The notes under the pieces: generated by a model
Seen by the model: only the letters and a program-made list of their open reading frames with translations
The model's database searches: none
Told to the model about the DNA's origin: nothing
Shown here: positions 10,021-21,848 of the stretch, in pieces
How positions within the stretch are numbered: the stretch's first letter is position 1
Layout of the letters: the number at the start of each line of letters is the position of its first letter
Assembly (NCBI GenBank): GCA_964304625.1
Contig: OZ199838.1
Location: 7,750,001 to 7,814,000, forward strand
Length of the DNA stretch: 64,000 nt
Source: Kudoa neothunni
Taxonomy: Eukaryota > Cnidaria
Reading direction: 5' to 3'
Made by a program: the position numbers and the translations under genes

Positions 10021-11313
10021 ATAGGGGTTTTAGTGCTATTTCGTTACTTTGTCAAGCAATTTCGACAATTTGGGTTTTTATTAAATTATATAACGTTATG
10101 AGTATAAAAAACTAAATAATTAAAACTGATATCATATTTTTTTATTCTATTCTAATATCGTGTCTATTTAAACAACGTACGATGTATCGGAGCATTTTTT
10201 TGTAATATCCGCCACAATCGACTGAAGAAATAGTTTGGAATCCTTCATCAATATAATTTAATAGGTCCGTTTCGTTTCTCGATTGACTTCTTACGACATA
10301 GTTCTGCCACTTACTAAAACAATTCTCAATAGGGTTAAGAAATGGAGGGTAAGGGGGCAAGTATAATAGATTCAATTCTAATTGCTGAATTAACTCTTTC
10401 AATCCTTTATAGTGATGTATCCTCGCATTACCAAGAATAAAGCAAGGAGTTTCAATGCCGATTTCACCACAGACATTTACAAGTTCCACGAGGTACGCCT
10501 TGAAATCTTCACCATTGACCGGCCGATGATTTATTTTATGGAATATCATGCCATATTTATTCATGGCAGCAATTACGGAAATGTTCTTGCTTCTTACCGC
10601 ACCGACAAGGACGTATGCAGATGTTCCTGTTAGAGAGCGACCAGATTTAGTACGGCACGAAACGCTGAAACTAACTTTACCCATAAAAATGAAGTTTTTG
10701 TCTTTGCTCTCCCACATTTTGGTGTTAAATTTCTGAGCATATAAAAACCGCTCTTCTAGAGTAGACTCGCGGTTTCTTCTTTGAGGGACGATGGTTAAAG
10801 TTTTTAGTGAGTAATGAAACTCTTTTAAGCATCTATTTATGGTGATAAGACTCACCTTAATTCCGCATTCATCTAAAACTTTAACAGAGAGCGCCTTCAA
10901 TATGATAGTCGCGTCCTCGTCTACCCAATTTCTAAGATGGGATTTTTGTTCCATTGAGAGTTTTGAACAATGATCACCTCCTATCTTTGATGCTTTGGTT
11001 TTCCCAGTTTTTGCATTTGATGTCACAATAGACGCAACGGTGGTACGCGGAAGTCCAAAATCTTTTGCAATATGCGAATTGCTTGTATTTTTTTCGCTTG
11101 ATTGATGATCATCATCCTTATGTCATCGTTAACTTGTTTTTTCTTCTTACCAGTGGAAGATTGCTGCTCGTTATTGATGTCTAATAAAAGTTTATAATTA
11201 GCAGATGCTTATGAGTATAATTACTCATGATATTAATTTGTAAATATGGTTGAATCTATACTAATAACGATGAGTGCAAGCACACGTGACGAAATAGCTT
11301 GAAAAACCCTATA
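10021..11313 (-). mobile_element. Tc1/mariner-like (IS630 superfamily) element
   Basis: Imperfect inverted repeats of roughly 30 bp flank a DDE_3-type transposase frame. The left end has TATAGGGGTTTT and GCTATTTCGT; the inverted right end has TATAGGGTTTTT and GCTATTTCGT. The termini fall in TA-rich sequence, so the expected TA duplication cannot be proved. Length is about 1.3 kb, normal for the superfamily. Confidence 0.7.
10142..11227 (-). pseudogene. Mariner-like transposase, long ORF but catalytic Asp residues replaced
   Basis: An uninterrupted frame of about 300 codons runs from near 11190 to a stop at 10142-10144. A possible original ATG at 11225-11227 is out of frame by about one base. 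N-terminal helix-turn-helix traces include HIAKDFGLPRTTVASIV. The catalytic domain shows NFIFMGKVSFSVS where the family has an FIDE-type motif, and CFILGNARIHH where it has FxxDNARIHH. Both catalytic Asp positions are therefore Gly. The third block, LNPIENCFSKWQ, keeps its Glu. The rest is well preserved (RRNRESTLEERF, YLPPYPPFLNPIE). It cannot be an active transposase as written. It is either recently dead, or kept open for DNA binding, or affected by sequence error. Confidence 0.8.
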
Positions 11314-11509
11314 ATTATGTCTTTTTTCAATCGTCAATGAATATATGTCTATAGTAAATTACGGCATTGTTAAGTTTATTTTAATTAGTGTTATGTGTCA
11401 ACCTATAATTTTTAGAATGATTATATACATATATATCAAATAATTGAAATTTTTGTATAAAATAACAAAATCTTCCGAAAATTAAGTTAACCCTCTAAGT
11501 TATGTAAAA

Positions 11510-13798
11510 GGCAGTGTCTATTGGCCCGAATAAATTGGTTTATTTAATTTTCGATCCTTTTATTATAGTAAATCTGTGTTGTCTGATATAAAACAACTTG
11601 CACTTGTTTATTTAATTTTTTTATCGCGTTATATCGGTTACAAATATTCTGTATTATGTAATATGGTTTCGACTAAATGGACCGTAAAAAGTCTTTTTAT
11701 TGAGTTTATGAGTTATTTATTTATTCAAATGAACATTTTTAGTTCTGATTTAATTTTTAACTATCTATGTAACTAAAATTTTTATTTTAATAGTTTTAAT
11801 TTTATTGTAACGTGCATTGATTTGATTGTAATCATCCCCTAATGCTGTAATACAAAATTATTGTAAAAAAATGTAGGATTTTTCATCAGACCAAAAACAT
11901 AAAGTATATAGTTGTTGTATTTAAAGATATTTGGTTATAGCAAAAGAAAAATTTTGATTTTACTCCTACGCGCGTGTTTACGAAATGGGATTGCCTGAAC
12001 TTAATACGATTTTTCAAACCGGAAATACTTTTAGCATTTTTGGTGAGTCAAAGTTGAAAATAGAGTAATACGAACAAAACTCCATGGGTAGTTTATCTAT
12101 ATATGACTCTTAAACCATCAAAAGAGCTTAGAAGCGATGTAATAAAACGTTAAATCCAATACTTTAGTTTTATCATACAAAATACTGCTGGGTTCATCGC
12201 GACATAAACTTAATTTCTTCAAAAATTTAAATAAATTTTGTATATGCATTCAAGTTTGAAAACATGCAGTCGTTATTTTAGAGAAAACGATCTGTTGGTA
12301 AAAGAAATTCGAATTCTTATTACAAAGCATGCCCAATGTTTCTAAAATTTTCAGTCACCGCCGACGCAACAAAATTCGTATTAAAATCCTTTGACTTATC
12401 ATATAACCATGATTCTATGAACTTTCCATCACAATTTTTGCATTGTAGAAATAAAATTTCAAAGGATGAAAGTGATCTTATCGCTCAATTTGTTTAAGTT
12501 GACGGAAATTCCAAAGTAATCCAAGAAAAAATATTACGAGAACGGGGAATTTTGTTTCATTGAATAAAGTGTCTAACATGAAGCACTCTTGTAAATCACA
12601 TACAAAGAGCCTGCGATTTTAAAAAAATTCAAATAAAAAAGGAAGATATTTAGAGATATGGGAAATCAACAATGAGACTATAGGCTGCGACATATGTCTT
12701 CAATCGAGCTATTTTAAATGCCAACATATTAAACTGAACCCGTCATCAAAATATTAGAGTTGTATGAATTGTAAAACAGAAGAATGATAGTAAGAGAAAT
12801 TGTGATAAAAAAGCTTTCGTTTTAATTCATATGCTATTTAAATATATCTTATACCATTATGAATATGTATTTTACCCATCCATAAGATGGTATTTATGTT
12901 ACAATAATTTAAAAGGATTTTTTTATCAAATATATTCAATCAATTTTACAAAATTCATATAGTCATGCAGTAGAATTCATGAGAACATCTGTGTAATACA
13001 CGGCTTGGTGAAAAAGTCTAAATCCAACATTTTTTGAATAAAATCACTAATAAAAAGTTATATATTTAAACGTTGAAAATAATCTTCCAAATATGAATAA
13101 AATTGTTATAGTGGATAATAACAACTATATATTTTAATTGAGAACATTAAATTTCAACTAGTATCGTCAAAATTCAGTTTGTATGCAAAGTCTAAATAAG
13201 GGAGTATGTGAAGTGTCCTGATTAGGTGACATTAAATTAGGTATAAATCAATAAATTGGATTCATCTTCAAATATAAAAATCATATTCACAACATATATT
13301 TAAATTGAGTGATATTATACCGATATTATAAAAAATATCAATGTAGGACATTTGACGCCATTTGGAGTTTTGGATTTACAACAATCATTTATGTGGATGA
13401 AATCAATTCGAAAATATTGAAAATACCAAATAACACGATTACAACAGTGAATTCATTTAAAACTATGAATATAACACGGATATATCATATCAGAAAATTA
13501 TTACTGCACGATACGTGGAACGAATAAATTTCTTACTGATGAAAAATCATAAAAACATTTCATTCAAATGTTAAACAAGTTTATGAAGAAAATAGAGCAT
13601 TTACAGCGATAAATTACAATAATGATGAAGATGGGTCTTTCCTAAGTAACGCCTTATATCACAGATTCCTGGGGACAAAATTCTTTTATTTTTTCACATT
13701 AATATATAATCCATTTTAATAATTGTTTGACTCATTAAAATTTAAAAAGAATCCCCTAAATAAGTAAAAACAATTTGTTCGGGCCAATAGACACTTCC
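11510..13798 (+). mobile_element. Decayed MULE with 9-bp target duplication
   Basis: Ends are GGCAGTGTCTATTGGCCCG and, inverted, GGAAGTGTCTATTGGCCCG. Both are flanked by the identical 9-mer TATGTAAAA (11501-11509 and 13799-13807), the duplication size expected for Mutator-like elements. The same terminus opens the MULE at 61176. Inside, 12325-12545 is recognisably related to 61945-62165 of that copy (the zinc-finger-to-HNH region around the CPxFxxF, SHNHDS and EVDGNSKxIQEK blocks) but is full of stops. The rest of the transposase is lost or unrecognisable. The element lies 16 bp from the left end of the piggyBac copy. Confidence 0.8.
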
Positions 13799-13814
13799 TA
13801 TGTAAAAATGACTA

Positions 13815-16407
13815 CCCTCCAACGAACTTGGGGTCTTTTGGACCCCAAGTTTTCATTGCATAAACATAACCAAAAAAATATTATTAAGCGATACAAAAAT
13901 TTTAATGAATTTTTATCGAATGACTTTTCAGAGAAACCACATCTCATAAAACGATTAATCTTATCTAATCTGGCTCGGTTGCCTTAAACAGCGTTTCGTA
14001 AACATTCGGCAGTAACATAAAACACGTCTAATAACGCAAAATAATAAAAACAATGCACATTATATTTTTGTATAAAACTAGTATTATTTTCAACAAAACT
14101 TACATTTTTTTGATGAATGGCCTCGACAGGAAAAGCTACTACAGCTAACACAGCGGGTGTTAGTTTTTTTATCAGTCTCTCGAGGACAAAATTCGCATCG
14201 ACTCTTTTTCAAATTAGAATCAGCAATGACTGGTTTAGCGGAGAGAGCTGAATGACTCCTTTTGATAATTTCCTTGTCAAGTGTATTTTTAGCAAGGAAT
14301 GGTCGGTAAAGGACTTGGGCCATCTCTTTCATAATTTGACGTCGCATTTTTTTTTGTTCAACAAAAATATATTTAAATAGCACAAAAGCATTGGTTAAAG
14401 ATAAGTCGACCATATTAAAAAATACAATCATTGGCCATCGTCGAGTAAATCTTTTAACTGAAACCGACGACAACATTCTATCAATGGTATCTACACCACC
14501 CTTTGCTCTGTTGTAGTGTAAGATAGTTACTGGCTTATTTTTGCCCATTTCCTTGTCTGTATCTGTATTGTTGGTGCCAGTTGATAATATAATAACAGCC
14601 TTACCTTATTTGTTTACGTATGATGTCAACATACATTTTTTGAAGAACGCCAATGTGGTGCTGTACAATTCTCTTCGTCTGTTTGGAAGAACACAAGATG
14701 GCAGATCTCGTTTGTCGTGACGAATGGTTCCCAAATATGTTAACTGTTTCGCCAGTAATTTTGTTGCAAACCCCAGAGAAGTGAAAAAATTATCTGCAAC
14801 AACCGTTCTTCCAGAATAGTGAAATGGGGTTGTCAGAGAAAGTACAATGTTTTCACCCACGTTTAAGGTTCGACAAGCTTCACTTCCATTTTTTCCAAGA
14901 TACGGAGAGACATTAAGAAGATATTTATCCTTTGGGTCCGCCAGCAGAAAGAATTTTAAACCATATTTGGCTGGTTTTAATGGCATATATTGCCTAAACG
15001 GGCACCTTACCTTAAATGGCACTAACTGCTCATCTACAGTTATATCCTCATTAGGAGGGAAACACAACGGAAAAATGTCAACCCACATATCCCATACACT
15101 ACGGATGGCACAGAATTTATCAGTCGCCTTTCTTTGAACCCTAGTATTTGCATCATCAAAATGCAGAGATCTCGTTATTTGTCTGAAGCGGTTATATGAA
15201 AAAAGTTGACGATATAATTCTTTTCCTTCGGAAAGACTAAACAGCTCGATTAAAGGCTCCTCTCGATCTTTATGAACAGCCATCAAAACAAGTGTTCCCA
15301 AATATGCCTTAAACTCAACATCATCTAGATCAGTCCAAGAATCTCTGAAGCGACTTCTTCCAAATTCATTTGTATATTTTATTATTTCACCACAAATATT
15401 ATTTGTAAAAAATATTGTGAAACAATCTTCAGTATCTTTGATTCTTTGAACTGAATATGCCGTTGGACCTGGTCGGGAAGAAAGTGTATTTTCAAAACAA
15501 ACTTTCGATGAAGGGGGCTTTTTCAAAGTCCACACCGTTCCATTTTTGTCTATCGTAGCATCTGTAGGACACCCGTCATCTGACATTCCTTTCGTATTGT
15601 CGGATACCTCACAAAAAATCATCTAATTCACTAACAGACGATTCGATCTCATTGATATATTCCTCCGAATTACTCATCTCGCTTCAAAAAATATAACTCA
15701 CTTGTACATCGAAATAACCATATGGAGTGATATCGTTTTTTTGGTTAAAAATCATCAATGCTGAAGGAAGTAAAATTTAAATAAGGACATCATCTCAATA
15801 CAAAAATATCATTTAGTTTTAAACCTACCAGTAATGTAGGGTTCATGTGTATTAAAAATGTATTTCCTAAAACTTCATCGATATTAAGAAAATAATAAAC
15901 AATTTCGAAATATAATTTATTGTTATAAAATGATTTAAGAAATGTAAGTCAACAGTTTGTAAACATTTTATGATTTTGAAAGTCATAAACAATCAAAAAC
16001 TAACGCCAAACAGCATATTTGTGTTGAATTTTGTTAACGATTGTATACAAAAGTACTGGCGATTTCCCGAGGGGATTAAAGAGGATTAATTTACACATTA
16101 AATTGTCATTTTTCTCAAAGTTTCGTCTATAGAAATTTCTGCATTTTTATATTACTTATTTTTATATTTTTTTAACAATAGCGAAACAAAAAAAATTGGG
16201 GTCTTTTAGACCCCAAGTTCGTTAAAGGATAATTTTATTTTTCTGAGCTATATTATCTTTATTTTTTTCTCCAAAGTTTGGTAATTTTTAACTATTATAA
16301 ATTTATGAGAATAGCCAGGATAAAAAGCTTTGAAAACTACTACGTAAAATTCTATACCTCATTTAATATCGGTTTGGGGTCCAAAAGACCCCAAGTTCGC
16401 TAGAGGG
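13815..16407 (-). mobile_element. Near-complete piggyBac element
   Basis: The left end reads CCCTCCAACGAACTTGGGG, then TCTTTTGGACCCC. The inverted right end reads CCCTCTAGCGAACTTGGGG, then TCTTTTGGACCCC. A third copy of the palindromic block is at about 16197-16215. The ends frame one piggyBac transposase frame on the minus strand. The flanks are ACTA and TCAG, not the TTAA duplication expected. Either the target site has mutated or the true ends differ by a few bases. Length is about 2.6 kb. Confidence 0.8.
14090..15677 (-). pseudogene. piggyBac transposase, two inactivating lesions
   Basis: Start ATG at 15675-15677 (MSNSEEYINEIESS). A one-base shift in a T-run near 15610 separates this N terminus from the main frame 15622-14606. 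A single in-frame TAA at 14606-14608 separates that from the last 170 codons. The DDD triad is intact: ITVDEQLVPFK, TVVADNFFTS and GGVDTIDRM. Also visible are FRDSWTDLDDVEFKAYLG, YMPLKPAKYGLKFFLL, YLGTIRHDKRDLP and RRWPMIVFFNMVD. The C-terminal zinc-binding domain is CEFCPRETDKKTNTRCVSC then CRGHSSKKCKFC. Length is about 520 codons, close to family norm. Only two small lesions suggest recent inactivation or assembly errors. Confidence 0.88.
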
Positions 16408-16964
16408 TCAGACTTATTGGGAAATAATATGTTTTACACACCTCAAAGAGCCAACGCCCTGGAACTTAAAAGGAGAAAGTTTGCAAGGGAGGTGATAGCT
16501 TCGAGATGAGGTTTTCTACTAGATTAAATTTATAAACTACCGCTGAAAGATAAGGCAAGATGTCTGTTGAATCCTTATGGTGTCTACAACGTTGATGGAA
16601 CCGGCCAAAACTTCGGAGACTAATAAAATGACCTGCGTTTGAGATACGCCTTTGAGCAAAATACCTGATATAAAACTAACTAATTGAATTATTCTAATAG
16701 ATTTAAAGTTATTTTTGTAAAATTTTAACATAACTTCAAAAAAATTCACATGTTATTAGGATTTATCCACCTTAACTTTTTACCCAACTGTTTTCACACA
16801 TTATTATTTGAACAAATGAGTATGAATGTAATAAACTTAAAACTACTTTCTTGTAAAACGTAAAAATTTTAGGCTGAAACATCATATTTTACTGTTATCG
16901 AAAACGCAGACAAACGACGGTATTCATGTTTAAAAAACATTTGATTACATTCAATAATATCTGT
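16408..16964. other. Intergenic, no gene seen
   Basis: Short interval between the piggyBac right end and the 3' end of the RBM25-like gene. Small frames here have no recognisable domain. Confidence 0.4.
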
Positions 16965-19864
16965 CTATTTTAAAGGTTTACTACATTCGTTGAGACCATA
17001 CATTTTGGCAGTTGCTTCATAGATCAAAAAGCGCCAAAGCTTTATAGTAAACTCTTCGGCTTCATTTTCGAGAATCTAAAACAAAAATGAATAAATATCC
17101 ATATTAGAAAATAATAAAACAAAAAACTATTTTATTCGAATTCAAGATATACCATTGAAATAGCTTCAATAATTTCCTGAGGTTTTGACTGTTGATAAAC
17201 TTTTGTACAGATAAAATCAACTAGGGTATTTTCTTCAACACCAATGAGTTCTTTCACTTTTCGTGAGATCCATGGCTTGATTCGTTCTTCTATTAATTTC
17301 TAGAGAGGGTGATATTTGAATCAGCACACAAAACTGACCACATTACCTTATCAACATGATCCCACATAACTTTGTAAGCGAACAACTCCTCTTTTTCAGT
17401 AGGTATCGAACTGATAATTTTCTTTATACGTTTTTTTTTCTCCTCGGGCGTAAGTGATTCTGCATGATATCCAGGAGGTAGCTCAACAAGTGGCACCTCT
17501 TTGTGTTCAGCGTCAGTTATCATAGTAAGTTTAGTTTTTTTCTTGACATAGATATCATCGTGACCAGATTCACCCAGTTTGGAAACATCGCTATTAACAA
17601 TACGCGACGTGGAAATTTGAGATGATGAATTATTCTAATAGTAAATAGGTCAATGTGCAATAAATTAACATCGATAGAGGTTAGGGCACATCAAATTAAT
17701 TTTTGAAGTTATCTATGCATTAGTTAAAATAATGTTAAATCTCCCAAACTATTATTATTTTACGTGATACAAAAATTAATTTAAACATTTTTCTATAGTT
17801 TATCAAATATTGTTGATTGCAATCATAACCGCCTCCGAGAGTAAAATAAATTACGTTATTTGAGGTATTTAGTTTGATTCCAAAAGTCTTTTTCTCTTTT
17901 GTTATTTCGCTTGAAGGACCTTCCATTCTTTCGCTAATAGTAGACCATTCTTGTTTTTTATCCATTGTTTTGGTTTTGATTTCATTATTTGGCAACAACT
18001 CAGACTCAGCAGACAAATTGACTGTTGATTTCGGTTGATTCACAGGCACATAATTCTTAACAGAATCTTGATTGGTATCATAATCTAATGTGGTTGTTAC
18101 GCTATCATCAACTTCGAAAGCTGCGACTGGACGCACCATTATAACATCCATATTAAATGATGAAGGTTCTTTGGGTGCGACAGTATCCTTAGAATCGACC
18201 TGAATACTTGGAACTTCACACGAATTTTCTGAGGGATTCAGTTTAGGCAATTCAACCTTTAAGCTGTTGACTCTTTCCTTCATTAGCATGATTATTTCAA
18301 ACGAAAAAATAATGAACAAAACGATACTTGAAGTTCTTTTTCTCTTTTCTTTTTTCTTTCTTCCAATTCCTTCGTCTCTTGTTGAGCATCTTGTTCATCA
18401 ATTTCTAATTCTTCATTTCTAAAGTTCAATTTTTCATCCCACGCATCACCCCTAATAGTTAAATAGGTCATTAGTCAGTAATTCGTACACCTAATAAAGC
18501 TACTTATAATATTTTTCATCATCGACATCATCGTTATAGTTGTTAACAAACTTTTTGAGTTTCTCTTCGTAATCCTTTCTTCGTTTAAGCTTTCTTTTCA
18601 GTTTACTTTCGAAATGATGTATTTCATCATCAAGAAAATCTTCATAACTTTCCCATCGTTTAAGTTTCTATTATGAGTAATAAGAAATAGTTGAAAAGCG
18701 CAAAAAACTCTATACATCTTTGAATATTTTTTCTTTTTCCACCTTTTTGCGTTCACGGCGCCTTTTTTCGTAGGCAACATCATCTTCATCCATATATAAA
18801 CTTACAAAAGGATGTCCAAAATTCCGCTTGCTATCCTAAATATATTTATGGTTTAACAACGTGGTATTCTGTGCAATAACTTTACACTTAATGATGATGG
18901 ATCAGCAACGTCATCTGGAGTTTGACTATCTTCATTCTTTAGAACGTTAAAAAAATCCAACATGCTATCACATATACCAATAATGTTGTCGCTCTTGATC
19001 CAACTAACGACGTTAAATATTAAAAAAATGCAATAACGACAAAACACATACTTGAGGACTTTCCTGAAAGTAAATCCGAGTTCTCTTTAAGTAGCTGATC
19101 TATTTCTTCTTGCGACTTAGCGTCTTGCTCAGCACGAATAAAAGTCATAGCACTCACAGGTAATTGATATTTTTGCTGCGCCATACGTTTGTTGCTGGAT
19201 TGAAATTTGTTTTTGTTTTCATATTCGTCCAAAAGGGCACGTGTTTTCGCGTCGACCTTCACAACAAGAGGTTTGTCTCCGATTTTAAATCCATTCAACA
19301 ATCTCATCGCACGAAGACCAGCTTCCTGATCTTGAAATTCGCAAAAGCCAAACGATTGATATTTTCCATTTGCTCCAAGTACGCGCTTCCAATTTTCGAT
19401 CGCCCCACATTTCCCCATTAGACTTTGCATAAATTCATCTGTGCTATAATCGGAAATATTTCCAATGAATACAGTGGTTTTTTTGTTATTATCAAGTAGA
19501 CTGTTCTAAAAAAATCTTTAAAAATACGTTCAAACCCCCGTCTTTAATATACCCTTGATGCTATTGCATTAGATAAAGGCGTAGTGATTGTGGACTAAAT
19601 AGTTTAACAATTAAACCCAGTTATCACAACAATGCGAAAGATTTAGTTGTTCAAATATAACAAATTTTACAATATATTCCTATATTTATTTAACAATTTA
19701 ATGAGATTTTGTTGTCTAGAATTCAACCTATCTTTGAAACTATCAACTTTATCTCAAAATTCTAAATTTCCGTACCGTTCCTTGCTGATTGTTTGACGTC
19801 GCATTTCCTAGACACAAATGTAAATTATTTAGTTACTTATAACACAAATACCTGCTGAGTACAT
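16965..19864 (-). CDS. RBM25: RBM25-like splicing factor (RRM + PWI)
   Basis: Exons: 19852-19864, 19776-19807, 19553-19594, 19052-19505, one ending at 18886, then 18716-18835, 18504-18667, 18328-18451, 17855-18277, 17347-17634, 17153-17299, 16965-17075. The first residues are MYSAGNATSN. The RRM (exon 4) reads TTVFIGNISDYS then KCGAIENWKRVLGANGKYQ, FGFCEFQDQEAGLRAMRLL and LVVKVDAKT, close to RBM25. A charged middle region (EKRRRERKKVEKEK, LEERKKKREKEL) replaces the much longer RE/RD repeats of vertebrate RBM25. The PWI domain at the end has IKPWISRKVKELIGVEE, LVDFICTKVY and FTIKLWRFLIYEATAKMYGL. RBM25 is a nuclear U1-associated regulator of 5' splice site choice. The acceptor of the exon after 19052 is unresolved: the best donor is phase 1 and no phase-matching AG was found. 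Total is about 690 residues. Confidence 0.88.
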
Positions 19865-20500
19865 AGTCCCGTCGTCGGAAGCTTTGTGCAAAGTTGAGAG
19901 TTGCGCGTGCGCACAATCTATACTTTACCGCTTGATTTTATTTATTGATAGAATCTGTTTTGCACATTTAAACAACTTATTTGCCATTAGATTCTTGACA
20001 GAAATTATAGATTTCACATGATTTACATTTATCCGACAACTGAACCTCTGATTATTATACTCTGAAGCAACGAGGCAAACATCCCTATTCATTTGTCTAA
20101 ATTTTTAGATAAAATAAAACTTTTTTTTTCTAAGGAATATTGATTCCCTTCCATAGTTAATGAAAGTAGTAATATAATATGAGTATTATTATGTAATCTA
20201 AATTGACCTTGAACCAAATCAAACAACTTTCGAGTAAAAACTCTAAGTTATTAAATAGTTGAAATCGTTAACAAACTCCAAATCTATCTATGTTGAATTA
20301 TTTACGATATATAAAAACTTTAAAGCATTATTTTTAGTGATACCCAGAATACATTACAGATTTCTATCCAAATTTATGAATTTATGAAGCTTTTATTTTT
20401 AAATTTCCTAGACCGACAAGACTGGAAATTTGTATTCTTTGAGCTTAAAACAGAGGTTAATGCGTACTCTTCCTCACCGCCGAATTAGTATCCCCTAGAT
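19865..20500. other. Intergenic, upstream of RBM25
   Basis: Probable promoter side of the RBM25-like gene. No specific motif could be assigned. Confidence 0.35.
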
Positions 20501-20600
20501 CAGTGGTGGGCACAATTTTTAGGAGTGCGGGCCATATTAGCGCATTACAGAAATTTGGAGGCCGCATTGGTGACTACACGTTTTTTTGATAATTTAAACA
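20501..20600 (+). mobile_element. hAT-type 5' terminus, truncated
   Basis: CAGTGGTGGGCACAA followed by GGGCCATATTAGCGC, GGAGGCCGCATTGG resembles the left end of many hAT elements (CAGTGGTGGGCAAA and a ‘GCGGGCC’ stretch). No matching right end was found downstream before the hAT element at 21446, so only a fragment remains. The right limit is approximate. Confidence 0.45.
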
Positions 20601-20782
20601 CCTGTTGGTGGCTTTACTAACATTTTGAGTACAATAAAAAAAGTAAACATATAAATTAATTTAAAAATGATTTCAATTAGTAAACTTAATACGGAATTAA
20701 ATAGATTTTTCAAATATAGAAACTTTGTGATTGGCATACTATTGTAAGCTACGATTGGAATAATTGGCTTTATCTATATATA

Positions 20783-20882
20783 CGGTAGAGGTTGGATATT
20801 GCGTGGGTTTCTGGGACTAGAAAAAAACACGCAATACAAAGTTTTTACGCAATATCCAGTTTGATACGTGAGCGTCACACTG
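20783..20882. mobile_element. Possible 100-bp pogo-like MITE
   Basis: TA-flanked stretch starting CGGTAGAGGTTGGATATTGCG and ending with GCAATATCC some distance before CACACTG. GGATATTGCG is inverted at the two sides but at unequal distance from the ends. It resembles the Tigger terminus at 6882. The boundaries are guesses. Confidence 0.25.
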
Positions 20883-21064
20883 TAAAATACGACTTTCTTT
20901 TGCTTACGTTTGATGATTATTCCTACAAATAAAGTTTGTCCAAACACAGATAACATATGCAAGGCAATTAATTAGGGCGCGCTCATATTTTTACGCCTAC
21001 GTATATTTTGTGTGTATTTACGGAACTGTGGTTTTCTTGGTGCACATTACATTTGGTTACAGGG

Positions 21065-21229
21065 ATGAAAGTAACAGAATTAATGTTTGATGAATCGATT
21101 GTAGATCATTTGGACGAAGTGGCAGCTACGATTGTTTTAAAGGGGCTGACTGGTGAGCAGGCTTATGCTTACTATTATTTGGCGAACCCAAACCACTTAG
21201 ACAATTCATCGTTCCCGATGACAACTTAA
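21065..21229 (+). CDS. Unidentified short ORF
   Basis: ATG at 21065 opens a 54-residue frame beginning MKVTELMFDESIVDHLDEV. A second frame continues with KETLEPLEANITAYAMRN and SVWNNFVGAGISYNESVKEY up to about 21400. The pair looks like one longer frameshifted coding relic, perhaps from a retroelement or transposon gene, but no domain was recognised. It ends just before the hAT element at 21446. Confidence 0.25.
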   Translation: MKVTELMFDESIVDHLDEVAATIVLKGLTGEQAYAYYYLANPNHLDNSSFPMTT

Positions 21230-21848
21230 AAGAGACGTTAGAGCCATTGGAGGCCAATATAACGGCTTACGCCATGAGAAATACAAACGCGGAGTCCGTT
21301 TGGAACAATTTTGTTGGCGCCGGAATAAGCTATAATGAATCAGTGAAAGAATATTGCAATAGACCAGGGCTTCCCTATCGGGGGTGCGAGAAACGGTTCT
21401 AGGGGATGCGGATATCAAGTTTCGGTGTACCTAGATCATTTAAGCCAGTGGTTCTTAACCTGGGTTCAGTGAAGAAATTCCAAATTTTAGATCAAATCTA
21501 GGATTAATATTCTTTATAATTTTGATATTTTAAATAAACCTTCTATTGGTTGTATTTATAATCCTAATTAGAAGCTCTATTAAAAAGATAATATTGATCA
21601 ATTAAAAAATTATTGATAATTTAATTACAATTATTATTTGAGCATTTGAAATTCTTTTCGATTTATCTGATTAGTACAATCACGTGTAACGGGTTACAGA
21701 GTTTACTGCGCGGCAGCGTTATTTGCTTGCTAATTTTGTGAGGGCTACTGGAAATAAATATCGGCTCGTTGAATGTTTAACAAAAAAATAAAGTGGTCAA
21801 ATGATTTTTTACAGTTCGGGTTTACCTATGTTACGGAACTTAATGGTA

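Noticed and set aside
9065-11026. IS1016-like and IS630-like transposases as signs of bacterial DNA
   Set aside because: Merlin and mariner elements are the eukaryotic relatives of these families. The surroundings have spliceosomal introns and animal genes.
14847-15137. Plus-strand ORF of 96 codons
   Set aside because: It lies antisense to the piggyBac transposase and has no features of its own.
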